From Poa pratensis (lineage: Eukaryota > Streptophyta > Magnoliopsida > Poales > Poaceae), in the NCBI GenBank assembly GCA_947311845.1, contig CAMZMU010000071.1:20633399-20697398 (forward strand): a stretch of DNA of 64,000 nt. The letters run 5' to 3'. The notes below the pieces were generated by a model. It had not been told where the DNA came from. It was given only the letters and a program-made list of their open reading frames with translations, and ran no database searches. The position numbers and the translations under genes are program-made. Below are positions 33,290-45,627 of the stretch, piece by piece. The first letter of the stretch is position 1. Every line of letters starts with the position of its first letter.

Positions 33290-35590
33290 TGAAAGGACAA
33301 GGATGTCGCCTAGAGGGGGGGGGGTGAATAGGCGATTTAAAACTTTTCCGGTTTAGGCTTGATAAATGCGGAATAAAACTAGATGTTTAAATTAACAAGC
33401 CAACAACCTAAATAAACTAGGTCACCTATGTGCACCAACGACTTATGCTAAGCAAGACAAGCAACAAGGTGATAGCAAGATATAGTACTTCAAGCACGAA
33501 GGCTATCACAATGTAAAGTGCATAAGTAAAGAGCTCGGGAATAGAAATAACCGAGGCACGCGGAGACGACGATGTATTCCCGAGTTCCTCCTTTTTAGGG
33601 GAGTACGTCTCGTTGGAGGGGTGTGAGTTTCAAACTCAAGATGCCACAAATGGCCTCACCCTATTCTCCGATGAACCTCGCACAAAAGCTCGGTTCACCT
33701 TCCACTAATGATTTCCTTTTGGGCGAAATCGAATCCCTTACAACAATCTTGAGGCACAACCCACAAAAGGATTGAGAGCTCCCAAGTGGCCACAAAAGGC
33801 CTCCACCGCCACAAAAGGCGTGCACCGCCACAAAAGGCGTCTAGGGTCCAAAGACCCAAGAGTAACAAGCTCCCGAACTTTTACTTCCACGAATCCTCGT
33901 GGAGAGCACAAACCGATGCACAAAAGCAATGGCAAGAACACAAGAAGTGCTCAAGTCCTTCACTCTCAAATCCCACCAAAAGCAACTAATGCTTATGGGG
34001 AGAGAAGAGAGGAAGAACAAAGAAGAGAACCACACAAGAACTCCAAGATCTAGATCCACTAGGTTCCCCTCACTTAGAGGAGAGATGGATTGGTGGAAAT
34101 ATAGATCTAGATCTCCTCTCTCAAATCCCTCAAAGATATGCAAGAATCATGGGAGGAATTGGGAGAGGGGCAAGCTTTCCAAGGTCAACAATGGAGGTGA
34201 GAGAGGGGGAAAATTCGTGCTTGGAAGAGCTGAGCTCTTTGGGGAAGAAGGGGGCCTTTTATAGGTCCCACAAAAAAGAGCCGTTGCAGGAAAACTGCTT
34301 AGACCGGAGACTCCGGTCCCTTAGACCGGAGACTCCGGCCCCCCGGAGACTCCGGGTCACTCCGGGGTCACTCCGGACCCCCCACCCGAGGCTGCCGTCC
34401 TGAGGAGCGAAAAACGAAATGCGCAGACCGGAGACTCCGGTCTGGGACCGGAGACTCCGGCCAGAAAAAAAACTGCAGCAACACCGAACACGAAAACTAC
34501 GATATCTTGAGCATCCGAACTCCGTTTTCGATGATCTTTGGCTCGTTGGAATCGTAACAAAGAGCTTTACAAGATCATGCAGAGAAACATCATAGTCCAA
34601 CAATGGAGGATAAAACCAAATGGGGAAAGGTTAGACCTCTCGATAAAAGAACAACCGATAAAACCTCCCAACCGAAACCGTAATATGTTTCTCATCCGGA
34701 CTCCGTTTTGTATGATATTAGGCTTGTTTGAAAGATACTCACAAGCACAACAAGATTATGAATATACACATCATAGTCCATCATGTGAGGAGGAAATCAC
34801 AAGTGGAGAGTTTGACCTCTCTTAGAAAAGACAAACCGGTAAAACCTCCAATATCAAAAACGCAACAAGATATTCATGACATCCGTTTTTGATGAACTAG
34901 AGCTTGGTATGGAGATGAACACAAGCTCTAAATCCTCACATGGATAAAGGCCAAATAAGAACTAAGAAAGAGGATAATGCCAAGTATGCAAAGGTTTGAG
35001 CTCTCCACAAAGATGCGATCAAGTTACTCACTTGAGAGCCCCTCTTGATAGTACGCCGTCTATCCTATAACCCGGTCTTCCACTAAAACCAAATGACCGG
35101 TAAAATAGAAACCCTATCAAGATCATACCTTTGCCTTGCGCATTCCACTTAAGCTAGATGATGACGATCTTGATCTCTTCAAGTGTACCACATTTCTTGA
35201 TTGCGCTTTGCTAGCACATGCTTGATGAAGACTTCTCCAAATACTCCCCCATACACCATTATGGGAGAGCCTCTCTTAGCTCCGTCTTCATGTATCCACT
35301 TGCACTTTGTCTTCTTATCTTGATATAGATGATGGCTTGGAGATAAACATGAATGTTCACTCAATCTTCTTTTCCAAGCCATGCTTGCAATAAGCTCAAC
35401 TCTAGATGACCATTCTTTATATAAACTCTTGGATAGAATCTTGGTCAACATATAATCTTCTAGAGTCCAACACATGAACTCCAATCTTCTTCATGGACAA
35501 GATCTATAAAGATATCTCAATGCAAACATTAGTCCATAGGGATTGTCATTAATTACCAAAACCACACATGGGGCAACACATGCTCTTTCA
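33290..35590 (-). repeat. 3' LTR of the SIRE-like element
   Basis: 2301 bp. It contains a minus-strand TATA box (tataaaag, 34256-34263) and, just upstream of it on that strand, four copies of a palindromic motif gaccggagactccgg(t/c)c between 34302 and 34462. Almost identical to 41594-43895. Confidence 0.95.
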
Positions 35591-38500
35591 ATCTCCCCCA
35601 TTTTGGTAATTGATGACAATCCCTTTTACGAGGGTTTATATAATGAATTAAGCAACCATGCAACACAAAGAGCAAGGATTGCAAGAGAACAAAGAACAAA
35701 ACCATATTCCCTTAAACCCTCTAAATCTCTCCCCCATTGGCATCGATTGCCGAAATGGGAGGAAAAATTTAGAAGACCAATATAGTAAGAGCTCCCCCAT
35801 AATGTGTGCATTTCTCATAATATGAGTGAAAGTAAATGCACATATCAAATGACGAATAGTTGGGAAGGAGATCAAACTATATTGAGGATCCAAATATTGC
35901 AAAAGAAAATCAACTTGAAAGATACTTCGACAAAAGAAGTAACCAATCAAAGGATCCGAAAAAGTGTTCTCAAAATCAACAGGGAACTCCCCAAGGTACG
36001 TGCACAAAACGGATTTGTATTTCAATATAGTGTGCACAACATGGAATCCTCACTCCCTCCTAGATAAATTCGAACACAAGCATATGCAAGAGAATATAAA
36101 GAGAAAAAGGAGCAAAACAACTTGCAACAAATAAAATGTTTTGCAACGTGAGCAAGGAGCGGCAAATAAAATGATGGGTGTGAGATATAAAGACATTTTA
36201 GGAGACTAATACAAGGATGAGCAAAAGCATCAACATAGTCTTTCAAAAAGTGTTGCACATAGTGCATATCGTGTCTTTCCCGTACCCACACACCAAAGAA
36301 GATATAGCAAATAGCTCCACAAGCTTATTAAGATGTAAAATGGAATACCAAATGAAAAATGAAGCTTGTGCCTTTTAGAGACCACCAAGGAATCAAAAGA
36401 GAACAAGGGGTGGTCACTAAAGAATTGGAATACCAATTAAAGAAGTAACTATTCTCATGTGTATAAGTTTCTAAGTAGACACCAATCACTAAGATATAAG
36501 TCCACAAATAAACATGTACACACAAAATAGGTACAAAGCTAAAGAACATGATATCCAAGTGGAAGTCATAAATACACCAATAAGATCTTTGTTTAAAAGC
36601 ATAGCACAAAGCTTAGTTTTATCTTAAAGGGATATAGATGAACTTCCAACACATACTCATCATAGCATCAAAACTATCCACAAGGGATAAGTGATAAAAA
36701 TGGGATGCTCCGAGAAAGATAACAAGTATCGCAAAAGGCAAATGATTTTGAAAAGCATCAATATTGCATATGTGAGACATAGAGTAGAAAGTGCTAGATT
36801 AACATATATGGGATTGATGAATCATGAAAATGATTATATATATTCCCCTTGATATGTAATCATCCCGGCTTGCCCACATTTGCAACAAAGTTATTTTGCA
36901 AGAACCAAATGAATTGCAACAAAAGAGATTCATGCCATGAAACAACCTACACAAGGTTGAAAGCTAGAAAAGTATGCATGAGGTAGATACTTGTTACCGA
37001 GATAGCATTGGTGATGTAGAAGATAATAGTTCACGATCATCCGAGCTTGGCTCCAATAAGCACATGGTGATAACACCTTCCTTGTAAATGAGACAAGCTT
37101 CCAATGCATCTCAATGTACCTAAAACAAATTCAAGTACAAAATGGTACCCAAACTCATTGGGTCCAAAGTAGTTAGAGCAACTACAATACATAGGACAAA
37201 CTCCACATAAATATGTGCATATTGATATGAAATTGAATTTCATGCACATCTTAGCCATTTAGGATTTGATGGAGTTTATCCTATATATTGGATCAATGAA
37301 AGTAAGCATGCCATAAGATATACATATAGTAAATATGCATGCACAAAACTTTCAAGAACCAAACGAGATACAATTCGGACAAAACACCAATTAACCAACA
37401 AAGTACACACAAGTGTGACAAGGAAATAAGTTGCCCAAATTATATCAAATATCCAAATCAACACATGATTGAAGATACCACTTTGAAAAGATACCAATGA
37501 AATCAAGATACCAAATTGATGAAAATATCATCAAGGAATAAACCAAACCCTCTACACTTTTCATGATGGCACAAAGTACCAAGACGAAAAATGTTTGTCT
37601 TCCAAGGAGACACGTCATCGGGATCAATATCAAATGAAGACAACTAATGTTCAAAAAGCATATAGGATTGCTCCCCCAAGATGTGTGCATTATTTATGAT
37701 TTTGCATTTGAATACAAAATGCACACACATGAGATCATCACTCTCCATATATATATATATTCAAACACTAGTCATGTTCAAGAAAGGCAAGAAATTGCAA
37801 TACCAATTTAAAGAACGGTGTTTTACTCAAAGTAGGATAGCTTCCCAAAGAATAGTGCATTATCAAGAAGTATGACTTTTGAATGTCAATGCACAAGAAT
37901 TGGATCATTGCTTTTCCCAACTCAAGAAAGCACAAAACAAATTTCAAGTAGAGCAATAAAGGATCCAAAAGATACAAGGAAGACAAATGAGAGTTAGATC
38001 AAAACAAATCCTTGGCAATCAAATAAGGCAATTCAAAGCAAGAGACAAAGTGAATATGATCAATATATTTACCACAAATATGATTATCACTTGTCAAGAC
38101 AAGTAATGTATGGAGATATTTCTCGGTGGTGGATTGCAAAGATATATTCAAGATCATATTCACAAAACATAAGCATATGGCAAGGATAGGAATAAAAGCC
38201 ATGCTTAGATAGATAGATATTCTTGATAGCTTCAAATATTCACGCGATCATGCAAAGCAACTCCAAGGAGTAGCTTGAAGCAATTGGTTTCCCAAAAAGA
38301 TATATGAGAACATATTTAGGGAAAGCCATATCAAGAACATCCATCACAAACAAGATCCAACGGAGTGAGAGACAAAGAGCATTTAGTAAATGGGAACTTG
38401 TTTGAGCAACATGCCACAAGAAAAGATAATGAAGAATATTAATTCTAGGTGGCAATACCTCACATGTTCACATTTTCTAGGTTTGTAATATGCACAAGCT

Positions 38501-39079
38501 TATTACTCCCCCATAATGTGATAATCCATTTATTTTAAAACAAGAGGCAAACAAAACCAACTCGAGAAATTAATGGACATTATAGAATTTGAATTTCTCA
38601 TGAGCAAGACATACCACATAGAGAATAGATAATATTGATATATCAACACTAAGTGGTATTCCTCATGTATACACAATTTTAGGATTGTGAAGTGCACGAA
38701 GCATATCACTCCCCCAAAATAGGATAGTCCATTAATCTCTCAAAAGAGAGCCAACAAGATAAATATCAAATAAAAGCAATAAGGCTCAACACAATACATG
38801 GTGTGCAAACCAACATACACATACTTGATTACTCAAGAAGTAAGTAGAGAGCACAACACATACCAACACTAGCAAGGTACAAAACCTAACACATGCAAGG
38901 GTGCAAGCAACTTTCAATGTATATATGATTTAAATAAAAGTTACCGCAAGGAGGAACATTGGATATGAGATAGAACAATATAATCCAAATGACTTGACTT
39001 GAGAGAATATAATTGATGAAGATCCCTTAATTCTTCATATGTAGCCAAGTCTCCAATGCCCTCCAACAACACCTATTGA
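35591..39079 (-). repeat. Non-coding 3' region with repeated polypurine-tract-like and hairpin modules
   Basis: The true polypurine tract abuts the LTR at 35592-35605 (tctcccccattttgg on the plus strand). Similar ctccccc(a)a/ct motifs recur at about 35724, 35791, 37671, 38506 and 38709. Several are followed by a small inverted repeat of the type gtgtgcatt...aaatgcacac. AT-rich throughout; short frames on either strand lack any domain. Confidence 0.7.
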
Positions 39080-41539
39080 TCAAGTTTTAGCTTGTTGGTC
39101 CCCAACCAAGTTGGGTCCTAAGAGGTTAGTCACAATAGGTTTGGCAACCCAAATGGTTCTTTTCTTGACACCACTTTGAGTACCAACATATTTGGCAAAC
39201 ACATTGCCAACCTTATCCTTCCGAAGAGAATAATCATCATCAATAATAATGGGGTTGGATAAGGTACCATTTGTGCATGAAGAAGCAACGTGACCCTTCT
39301 CACGGCATAGTAGCAACACCTACTTCCTCCTTTCTTCTTAGTTGGAGTCTTGACTTGAGGAGGGTAGCTTGATTCTTCTTGGGAAGAGGCCGTTCTTCAC
39401 CTTGAGGAACTTGAGATTGCACTTGAGGCTTCTTCCCTTGTTGCTTCTCACTAAGAGGCTTCTTCTTCAAAGGGCAAGATCTAACATGGTGCCCTTCAAC
39501 TTTGCACTTGAAGCAAATAATCTTGGCCGAATCTTTAACTTGTTCTTGGCCCTTTTCTTCTTGTTATACTTGGACTTGTTCTTGTTATTGGAGTTGAATC
39601 CAAGTCCACTCTTGTCATTGGGGCGTCTTTGAACACTCAACATATTGTCAAGTGTAGAATCCCCACCATGACGCTTTTCCAAGTCTTTCTTCAAAGAAGT
39701 GACTTGGGCCTTGAGCTCTTTTAATTCCTCTACATGGTTAGAATCAACGCAAATACTAGAGGAAGTAGAAACTTCATTGTTAGAGCAACAAGGCATGGAA
39801 AGTAATTCATCACAAGATGTAGCAACATTGTGAGTGGATGAATCACTAGGACTAGCACAAGACAATATAGCATTTTTAGAAGAACTTGTGCCTTTGTCCA
39901 CATGAGGCTCACAAGATGTTACCTTTGTAGCGATAGCCTCATGAGCTAACTTTAGCCTAGCATGGGATGCTAGAAGATCCTCATTAGAGCTAGAGAGCTT
40001 TTCATGACTTTCTTCCAATTTCCCATACTTGCTAGTTAGCAACTCAAGTTGAGCCCTTAGCTCAACATTCTCCTTCAAAATAGATGCTTCACAAGAAGTG
40101 GAGTTAGTAGCACAAGCATCATTATCATTAGAAATGGAAGAAGACAACTTGGCAAGCTCATCATTCAACCTAGCATTTTCCTCAATAATATTAGCATGAT
40201 CACATGAGGGAGTAGAGGAACTAGGCACATCATTTTTAGATAGTTGAGTTTGGGTTGATCATGAGACTTGATAAGGAGAGAGTGTTCACTTTCTAAAGCC
40301 TTGTGAGCTTTGTCAAGTCTCTCTATGTCCTCAATTAGTCTTGCATTACCAACACCAAATTCAACATTTTCCTTTTTAAGCATTTTATATTTAGCAATAG
40401 CATGATCTCTTTCCTTAATGATTTTAGCAATAATAAGATCATTTGATTCATCAAGAGATTCAAGTTTCTCCTCAAGAGACACTCGAACCTCATGCACTTC
40501 CTCAAGAGCATGTTCTAAGGATGCTTTTTCCAAAGCATCCTCTCTTTCGATCCTTCCCTTTTCTTCAATGATTTCCTTGCACTTAATAGCAAACGCCAAA
40601 ATTTCACATAAGTAAGAGCAAGCTTGACTACCTTTAGGAAGAGCACCGAATACCAAATCACTCTTCTCCATTAAGGAGTCAATATCATTAGCTTTTAATC
40701 CATAATAATCCTCATCCTCGTCATCACAAGATGTAGAGGGTTCCAAAGGTGGAGATTCATTTGAACCCTTAGCCATAAGGCAAAAGTGAGTGATGGACGA
40801 CGAAGATGAAGAATTGCTTGAAGCACCATTGAGATCCATGTCTTGTTCCAACAAATGTTGGTTTTCCTCTACATTGTTAGCCATACACGAAATAGAGGAT
40901 ATGGAAGTATTGTTTTCATGACAACAAGACATATGAAGCATATCATCATGAGATTTAGTTAAACAACTATTACATGATATGCAAGGACTATCAACACTAG
41001 CATGTAAGACATTTGAGGTGCTAGAAGTGTTTAAGTCCAAAGATAGAACATTGCAATGAGATAGAGATGACGTATAGTCAATAGAGGATTCACCATCAAC
41101 AATGCAATTTCTATCACCACTCACCATGTCATTACCTTGTGACAAATCACATGTTGGTGAAGTGGAAGAATAAGTGAGCTCATCACGTCCGGAGGTGGAG
41201 GACAACAATCATCCTCAATAATGTTGGACACTTCATATTTATCTTGAAGCTTGGTCCAAAGCTCATGAGCATTCCGGAAAGGCATGATTGAAGCAAGAAC
41301 TACATCGCTCAAAACACATATAAGGCCATTAGATACTTGAGTATCGAGATGAGAGTTTTCCTCCTCCTCTAAAGATAATTCTTGCGAATCCTTTGGAGGA
41401 GAGAAACCCACATCTACAAGACTCTTGATATAATTTGGACCATGGCCCTAAATAGATTAAGCATGCGAATTTTCCAAACAACATAATTAGTGCCATCGAA
41501 TTTAAAGTGGGATTGTGCACTAATTCTCTAAACGACATC
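39080..41539 (-). pseudogene. Gag of the SIRE-like element, frameshifted, no pol
   Basis: It starts MSFRELVHNP at 41539. A UBN2-type gag region follows in shifted frames (FDGTNYVVWKIRMLNLFRAM, IKSLVDVGFSPPKD, NAHELWTKLQDKYEV). Then comes a long Ser/Glu-rich coiled-coil section (41208-39467; IKCKEIIEEKGRIEREDALEKASLEHALEE). Two CCHC knuckles follow: CFKCKVEGHHVRSCPL at about 39525-39478 and LCREKGHVASSC near 39310-39270. It ends at a stop at 39080. At least four frame changes occur (near 41510, 41440, 41190 and 39560). A related autonomous element would have to supply all enzymes. Confidence 0.85.
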
Positions 41540-41577
41540 TTTACTCTCTAGGCGGTAAAGCCCTATAAAGAGAGCCC

Positions 41578-41590
41578 AGGCTCTGATACC
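41578..41590 (-). promoter_or_regulatory. Primer-binding site (initiator Met tRNA) of the SIRE-like element
   Basis: On the minus strand ttggtatcagagcctggg directly follows the 5' LTR end. tggtatcagagc is the standard plant copia site complementary to initiator tRNA-Met. Confidence 0.9.
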
Positions 41591-41593
41591 AAT

Positions 41594-43895
41594 TGAAAGG
41601 ACAAGGATGTCGCCTAGAGGGGGGGGGGTGAATAGGCGATTTAAAACTTTTCCGGTTTAGGCTTGATAAATGCGGAATAAAACTAGATGTTTAAATTAAC
41701 AAGCCAACAACCTAAATAAACTAGGTCACCTATGTGCACCAACGACTTATGCTAAGCAAGACAAGCAACAAGGTGATAGCAAGATATAGTACTTCAAGCA
41801 CGAAGGCTATCACAATGTAAAGTGCATAAGTAAAGAGCTCGGGAATAGAAATAACCGAGGCACGCGGAGACGACGATGTATTCCCGAGTTCCTCCTTTTT
41901 AGGGGAGTACGTCTCGTTGGAGGGGTGTGAGTTTCAAACTCAAGATGCCACAAATGGCCTCACCCTATTCTCCGATGAACCTCGCACAAAAGCTCGGTTC
42001 ACCTTCCACTAATGATTTCCTTTTGGGCGGAAATCGAATCCCTTACAACAATCTTGAGGCACAACCCACAAAAGGATTGAGAGCTCCCAAGTGGCCACAA
42101 AAGGCCTCCACCGCCACAAAAGGCGTGCACCGCCACAAAAGGCGTCTAGGGTCCAAAGACCCAAGAGTAACAAGCTCCCGAACTTTTACTTCCACGAATC
42201 CTCGTGGAGAGCACAAACCGATACACAAAAGCAATGGCAAGAACACAAGAAGTGCTCAAGTCCTTCACTCTCAAATCCCACCAAAAGCAACTAATGCTTA
42301 TGGGAGAGAAGAGAGGAAGAACAAAGAAGAGAACTACACAAGAACTCCAAGATCTAGATCCACTAGGTTCCCCTCACTTAGAGGAGAGATGGATTGGTGG
42401 AAATATAGATCTAGATCTCCTCTCTCAAATCCCTCAAAGATATGCAAGAATCATGGGAGGAATTGGGAGAGGGGCAAGCTTTCCAAGGTCAACAATGGAG
42501 GTGAGAGAGGGGGAAAATTCGTGCTTGGAAGAGCTGAGCTCTTTGGGGAAGAAGGGGGCCTTTTATAGGTCCCACAAAAAAGAGCCGTTGCAGGAAAACT
42601 GCTTAGACCGGAGACTCCGGTCCCTTAGACCGGAGACTCCGGCCCCCCGGAGACTCCGGGGTCACTCCGGGGTCACTCCGGACCCCCCACCCGAGGCTGC
42701 CGTCCTGAGGAGCGAAAAAAGAAATGCGCAGACCGGAGACTCCGGTCTGGGACCGGAGACTCCGGCCAGAAAAAAAACTGCAGCAACACCGAACACGAAA
42801 ACTACGATATCTTGAGCATCCGAACTCCGTTTTCGATGATCTTTGGCTCGTTGGAATCGTAACAAAGAGCTTTACAAGATCATGCAGAGAAACATCATAG
42901 TCCAACAATGAAGGATAAAACCAAATGGGGAAAGGTTAGACCTCTCGATAAAAGAACAACCGATAAAACCTCTCAACCGAAACCGTAATATGTTTCTCAT
43001 CCGGACTCCGTTTTGTATGATATTAGGCTTGTTTGAAAGATACTCACAAGCACAACAAGATTATGAATATACACATCATAGTCCATCATGTGAGGAGGAA
43101 ATCACAAGTGGAGAGTTTGACCTCTCTTAGAAAAGACAAACCGGTAAAACCTCCAATATCAAAAACGCAACAAGATATTCATGACATCCGTTTTTGATGA
43201 ACTAGAGCTTGGTATGGAGATGAACACAAGCTCTAAATCCTCACATGGATAAAGGCCAAATAAGAACTAAGAAAGATGATAATGCCATGTATGCAAAGGT
43301 TTGAGCTCTCCACAAAGATGCGATCAAGTTACTCACTTGAGAGCCCCTCTTGATAGTACGCCGTCTATCCTATAACCCGGTCTTCCACTAAAACCAAATG
43401 ACCGGTAAAATAGAAACCCTATCAAGATCATACCTTTGCCTTGCGCATTCCACTTAAGCTAGATGATGACGATCTTGATCTCTTCAAGTGTACCACATTT
43501 CTTGATTGCGCTTTGCTAGCACATGCTTGATGAAGACTTCTCCAAATACTCCCCCATACACCATTATGGGAGAGCCTCTCTTAGCTCCGTCTTCATGTAT
43601 CCACTTGCACTTTGTCTTCTTATCTTGATATAGATGATGGCTTGGAGATAAACATGAATGTTCACTCAATCTTCTTTTCCAAGCCATGCTTGCAATAAGC
43701 TCAACTCTAGATGACCATTCTTTATATAAACTCTTGGATAGAATCTTGGTCAACATATAATCTTCTAGAGTCCAACACATGAACTCCAATCTTCTTCATG
43801 GACAAGATCTATAAAGATATCTCAATGCAAACATTAGTCCATAGGGATTGTCATTAATTACCAAAACCACACATGGGGCAACACATGCTCTTTCA
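41594..43895 (-). repeat. 5' LTR of the SIRE-like element
   Basis: 2302 bp with TGAAAG...CTTTCA ends. The minus-strand TATA box is at about 42560-42567 and the same upstream palindrome cluster lies at about 42606-42767. Used with the partner LTR to judge age. Confidence 0.95.
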
Positions 43896-43976
43896 CATTC
43901 CCGATCAACACTAGATAGATTAGTGGGTGCAAATATCAGAAAGGCAACCAAAGGGTTAGATCATGTCTAAAGTTGA

Positions 43977-44352
43977 TCATGCTCGCTTCTTCGCGTCCAT
44001 CTCAGCGTCGTACTCCAATTGCGCCTGCATGAGCTCTGGGTGCTCACGGCGGAATCTCTCCATCACCACCTTGTCGTCTCGACGAAGCGTAGCCGCATGT
44101 ACACGCGGCAGATCTCCTCGTCCCGCTCGCGAGTCACCATCCAAACCTCTGGGATGAGCCACTCGGCAACCTCCAAACTCTAGACATTCGGGAAGTTGAT
44201 CTCGGCGTGCGGGCAGTGAGCCCGGGCAACTCGAAAGTCCACATGCACCACCGTTGTCCGTTCTGGGTGATTTTCGCAGACCTGCGCCCATACGGCCGCA
44301 GCCGCACGCCGCGGAATCCAGTGCTGCCTCTCACGTAGTGGCGCGGCGGCAT
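43977..44352 (-). pseudogene. AP2/ERF-domain pseudogene
   Basis: It starts MPPRHYVRGSTGFRGVRLRPYGR at 44352, clearly the start of an AP2/ERF DNA-binding domain (GFRGVRLRP; then the usual AEI and W residues changed or displaced: RRSAKITQNGQRWCMWTFEL). The frame breaks near 44240. Other frames supply AEINFPNV (with a stop after it) and the tail RFRREHPELMQAQLEYDAEMDAKKRA ending at 43977. This resembles a multi-copy, ERF-like family found in Triticeae intergenic DNA, recalled from memory. It lies 82 bases from the SIRE-like insertion and is not functional. Confidence 0.7.
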
Positions 44353-45459
44353 CCCGTGGTACAGCGACGGCGGCCATGAATCAGTGGCTAAAACTTTTGT
44401 GGAACGGCGCGGCAGGGAACGGTAGTGGATAGGCGTGGGGAGCACCCGCGGTGGGGAGAGAGGAGGGAGAGTACAAAGTGACGGTTGGTGGTCGCGCAGC
44501 CGTTTTTATGTGACAGGGCCCATGTTTGATACCCCAAATTTGTAGCACGAGTTGCAAAATTTTAATGCATGATGAAAAAAATTGGGTCAATTTATAGGGA
44601 TATGGGATGCCTGTTAGATCATGTTTTTTATGTCTCTGATGCTCTCTGTGACGGTTAGTTTTGTTTTGCATGATTGCATTACGTGTTGGAGATGCTCTAG
44701 AGAAAGAAAAGTACTTTTGCATCATCCATGGTCCGTGGTCGTGGAGATTCGATGCTAGTGTCTCCGAGAAACTTCCCTGGACGTGTTGTCCGAAAGCCTC
44801 GAGCAGAAACCCTCGTAAAGCCAAAAACGTTTATCATCCCTCTCCGCCGAAAGGGCCTAGCGAAAAGCTGTAAAGTTCGGCCGATAAAATTCGGTGACGC
44901 TCTTGTCACATTCCGGCACATGCATGAATTTTGCCGGAGGAAACGGGAGGAAGCTTCATGCATGGGGCGGGCGGTGGCCCCTGTTGACGTTGGTGTTGGC
45001 GGCTGGGCCTTCACTCCAGCTCGATTAAAACTAGAGCCCATGCGACGTAACAGGAGCATCATGTGGGGTGTTGCCATGACATGACCCATCATTCCGTGGC
45101 TATCACTATATATATGGGTCTGCCATGCTAACGCGACGGCGACGCCGTCCACCGCCAAATTAAGCCCCGCGCGCGTTGGCTAATTAAGGCAGCATGGTCA
45201 GCGCCGCGCCGTCTATCGCGCAAGTAGTTTGGGCGTGATGGGCGGGCGGGCAGGAAAGTAATCAACGGGTGTACAGTCGTCGACCGGCGTCGTATAGACC
45301 TCAGGGCACCTCCAAGTCTCCAACCCGGCAAATGTACACCAAATTCTTTGGGGCGGACGGCAGACATAATTTGGATCTCTTTCCGTTTGGGGTGAGATGA
45401 CCCAACGGCCCAACGCAAAACGAGAAAAAAAAAACAGAAACTAAAAATAATATTACATA
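44353..45459. other. Intergenic DNA
   Basis: No gene supported. Overlapping frames at 44697-45158 on both strands are artefacts of GC-rich sequence. A motif tctccaacacgtaa on the minus strand near 44690 resembles the gcatctccaac end found at about 60635. Confidence 0.4.
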
Positions 45460-45621
45460 CTCCCTCCGTTCCACAATATAACATGTTCTAGCTAGCTCAC
45501 AAATTGGGTAAGTGCAAACTCAAATGAGTGTACATATACATTAAAATATGTCCACATACATCTAGATACATATGAATGTGAATAAAACCTAAAACATCTT
45601 ATATTTTTGGAACGGATGGAG
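45460..45621. mobile_element. Stowaway MITE
   Basis: 162 bp with terminal inverted repeats ctccctccgttcc...ggaacggatggag and a TA target duplication (45458-45459 and 45622-45623). AT-rich interior with no coding capacity. Typical Tc1/mariner-derived Stowaway. Confidence 0.9.
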
Positions 45622-45627
45622 TATATT

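Larger units (their letters stand above)
33290..43895 (-). mobile_element. Non-autonomous SIRE-lineage (Maximus-like) copia element with perfect target duplication
   Basis: The element is 10.6 kb, bounded by LTRs at 33290-35590 (3') and 41594-43895 (5'), with a perfect 5-bp duplication CATTC at 33285-33289 and 43896-43900. The LTR termini TGAAAGAGCATG...CTTTCA, the initiator-Met primer site and the polypurine tract (tgggggaga) all point to the minus orientation and the SIRE lineage. Only a damaged Gag is encoded (about 41539-39080). There is no protease, integrase, RT or RNase H; the remaining 3.5 kb (35591-39079) is non-coding. By eye the LTRs differ at about seven bases and three single-base indels in 2.3 kb, so the insertion is recent. 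Confidence 0.92.
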
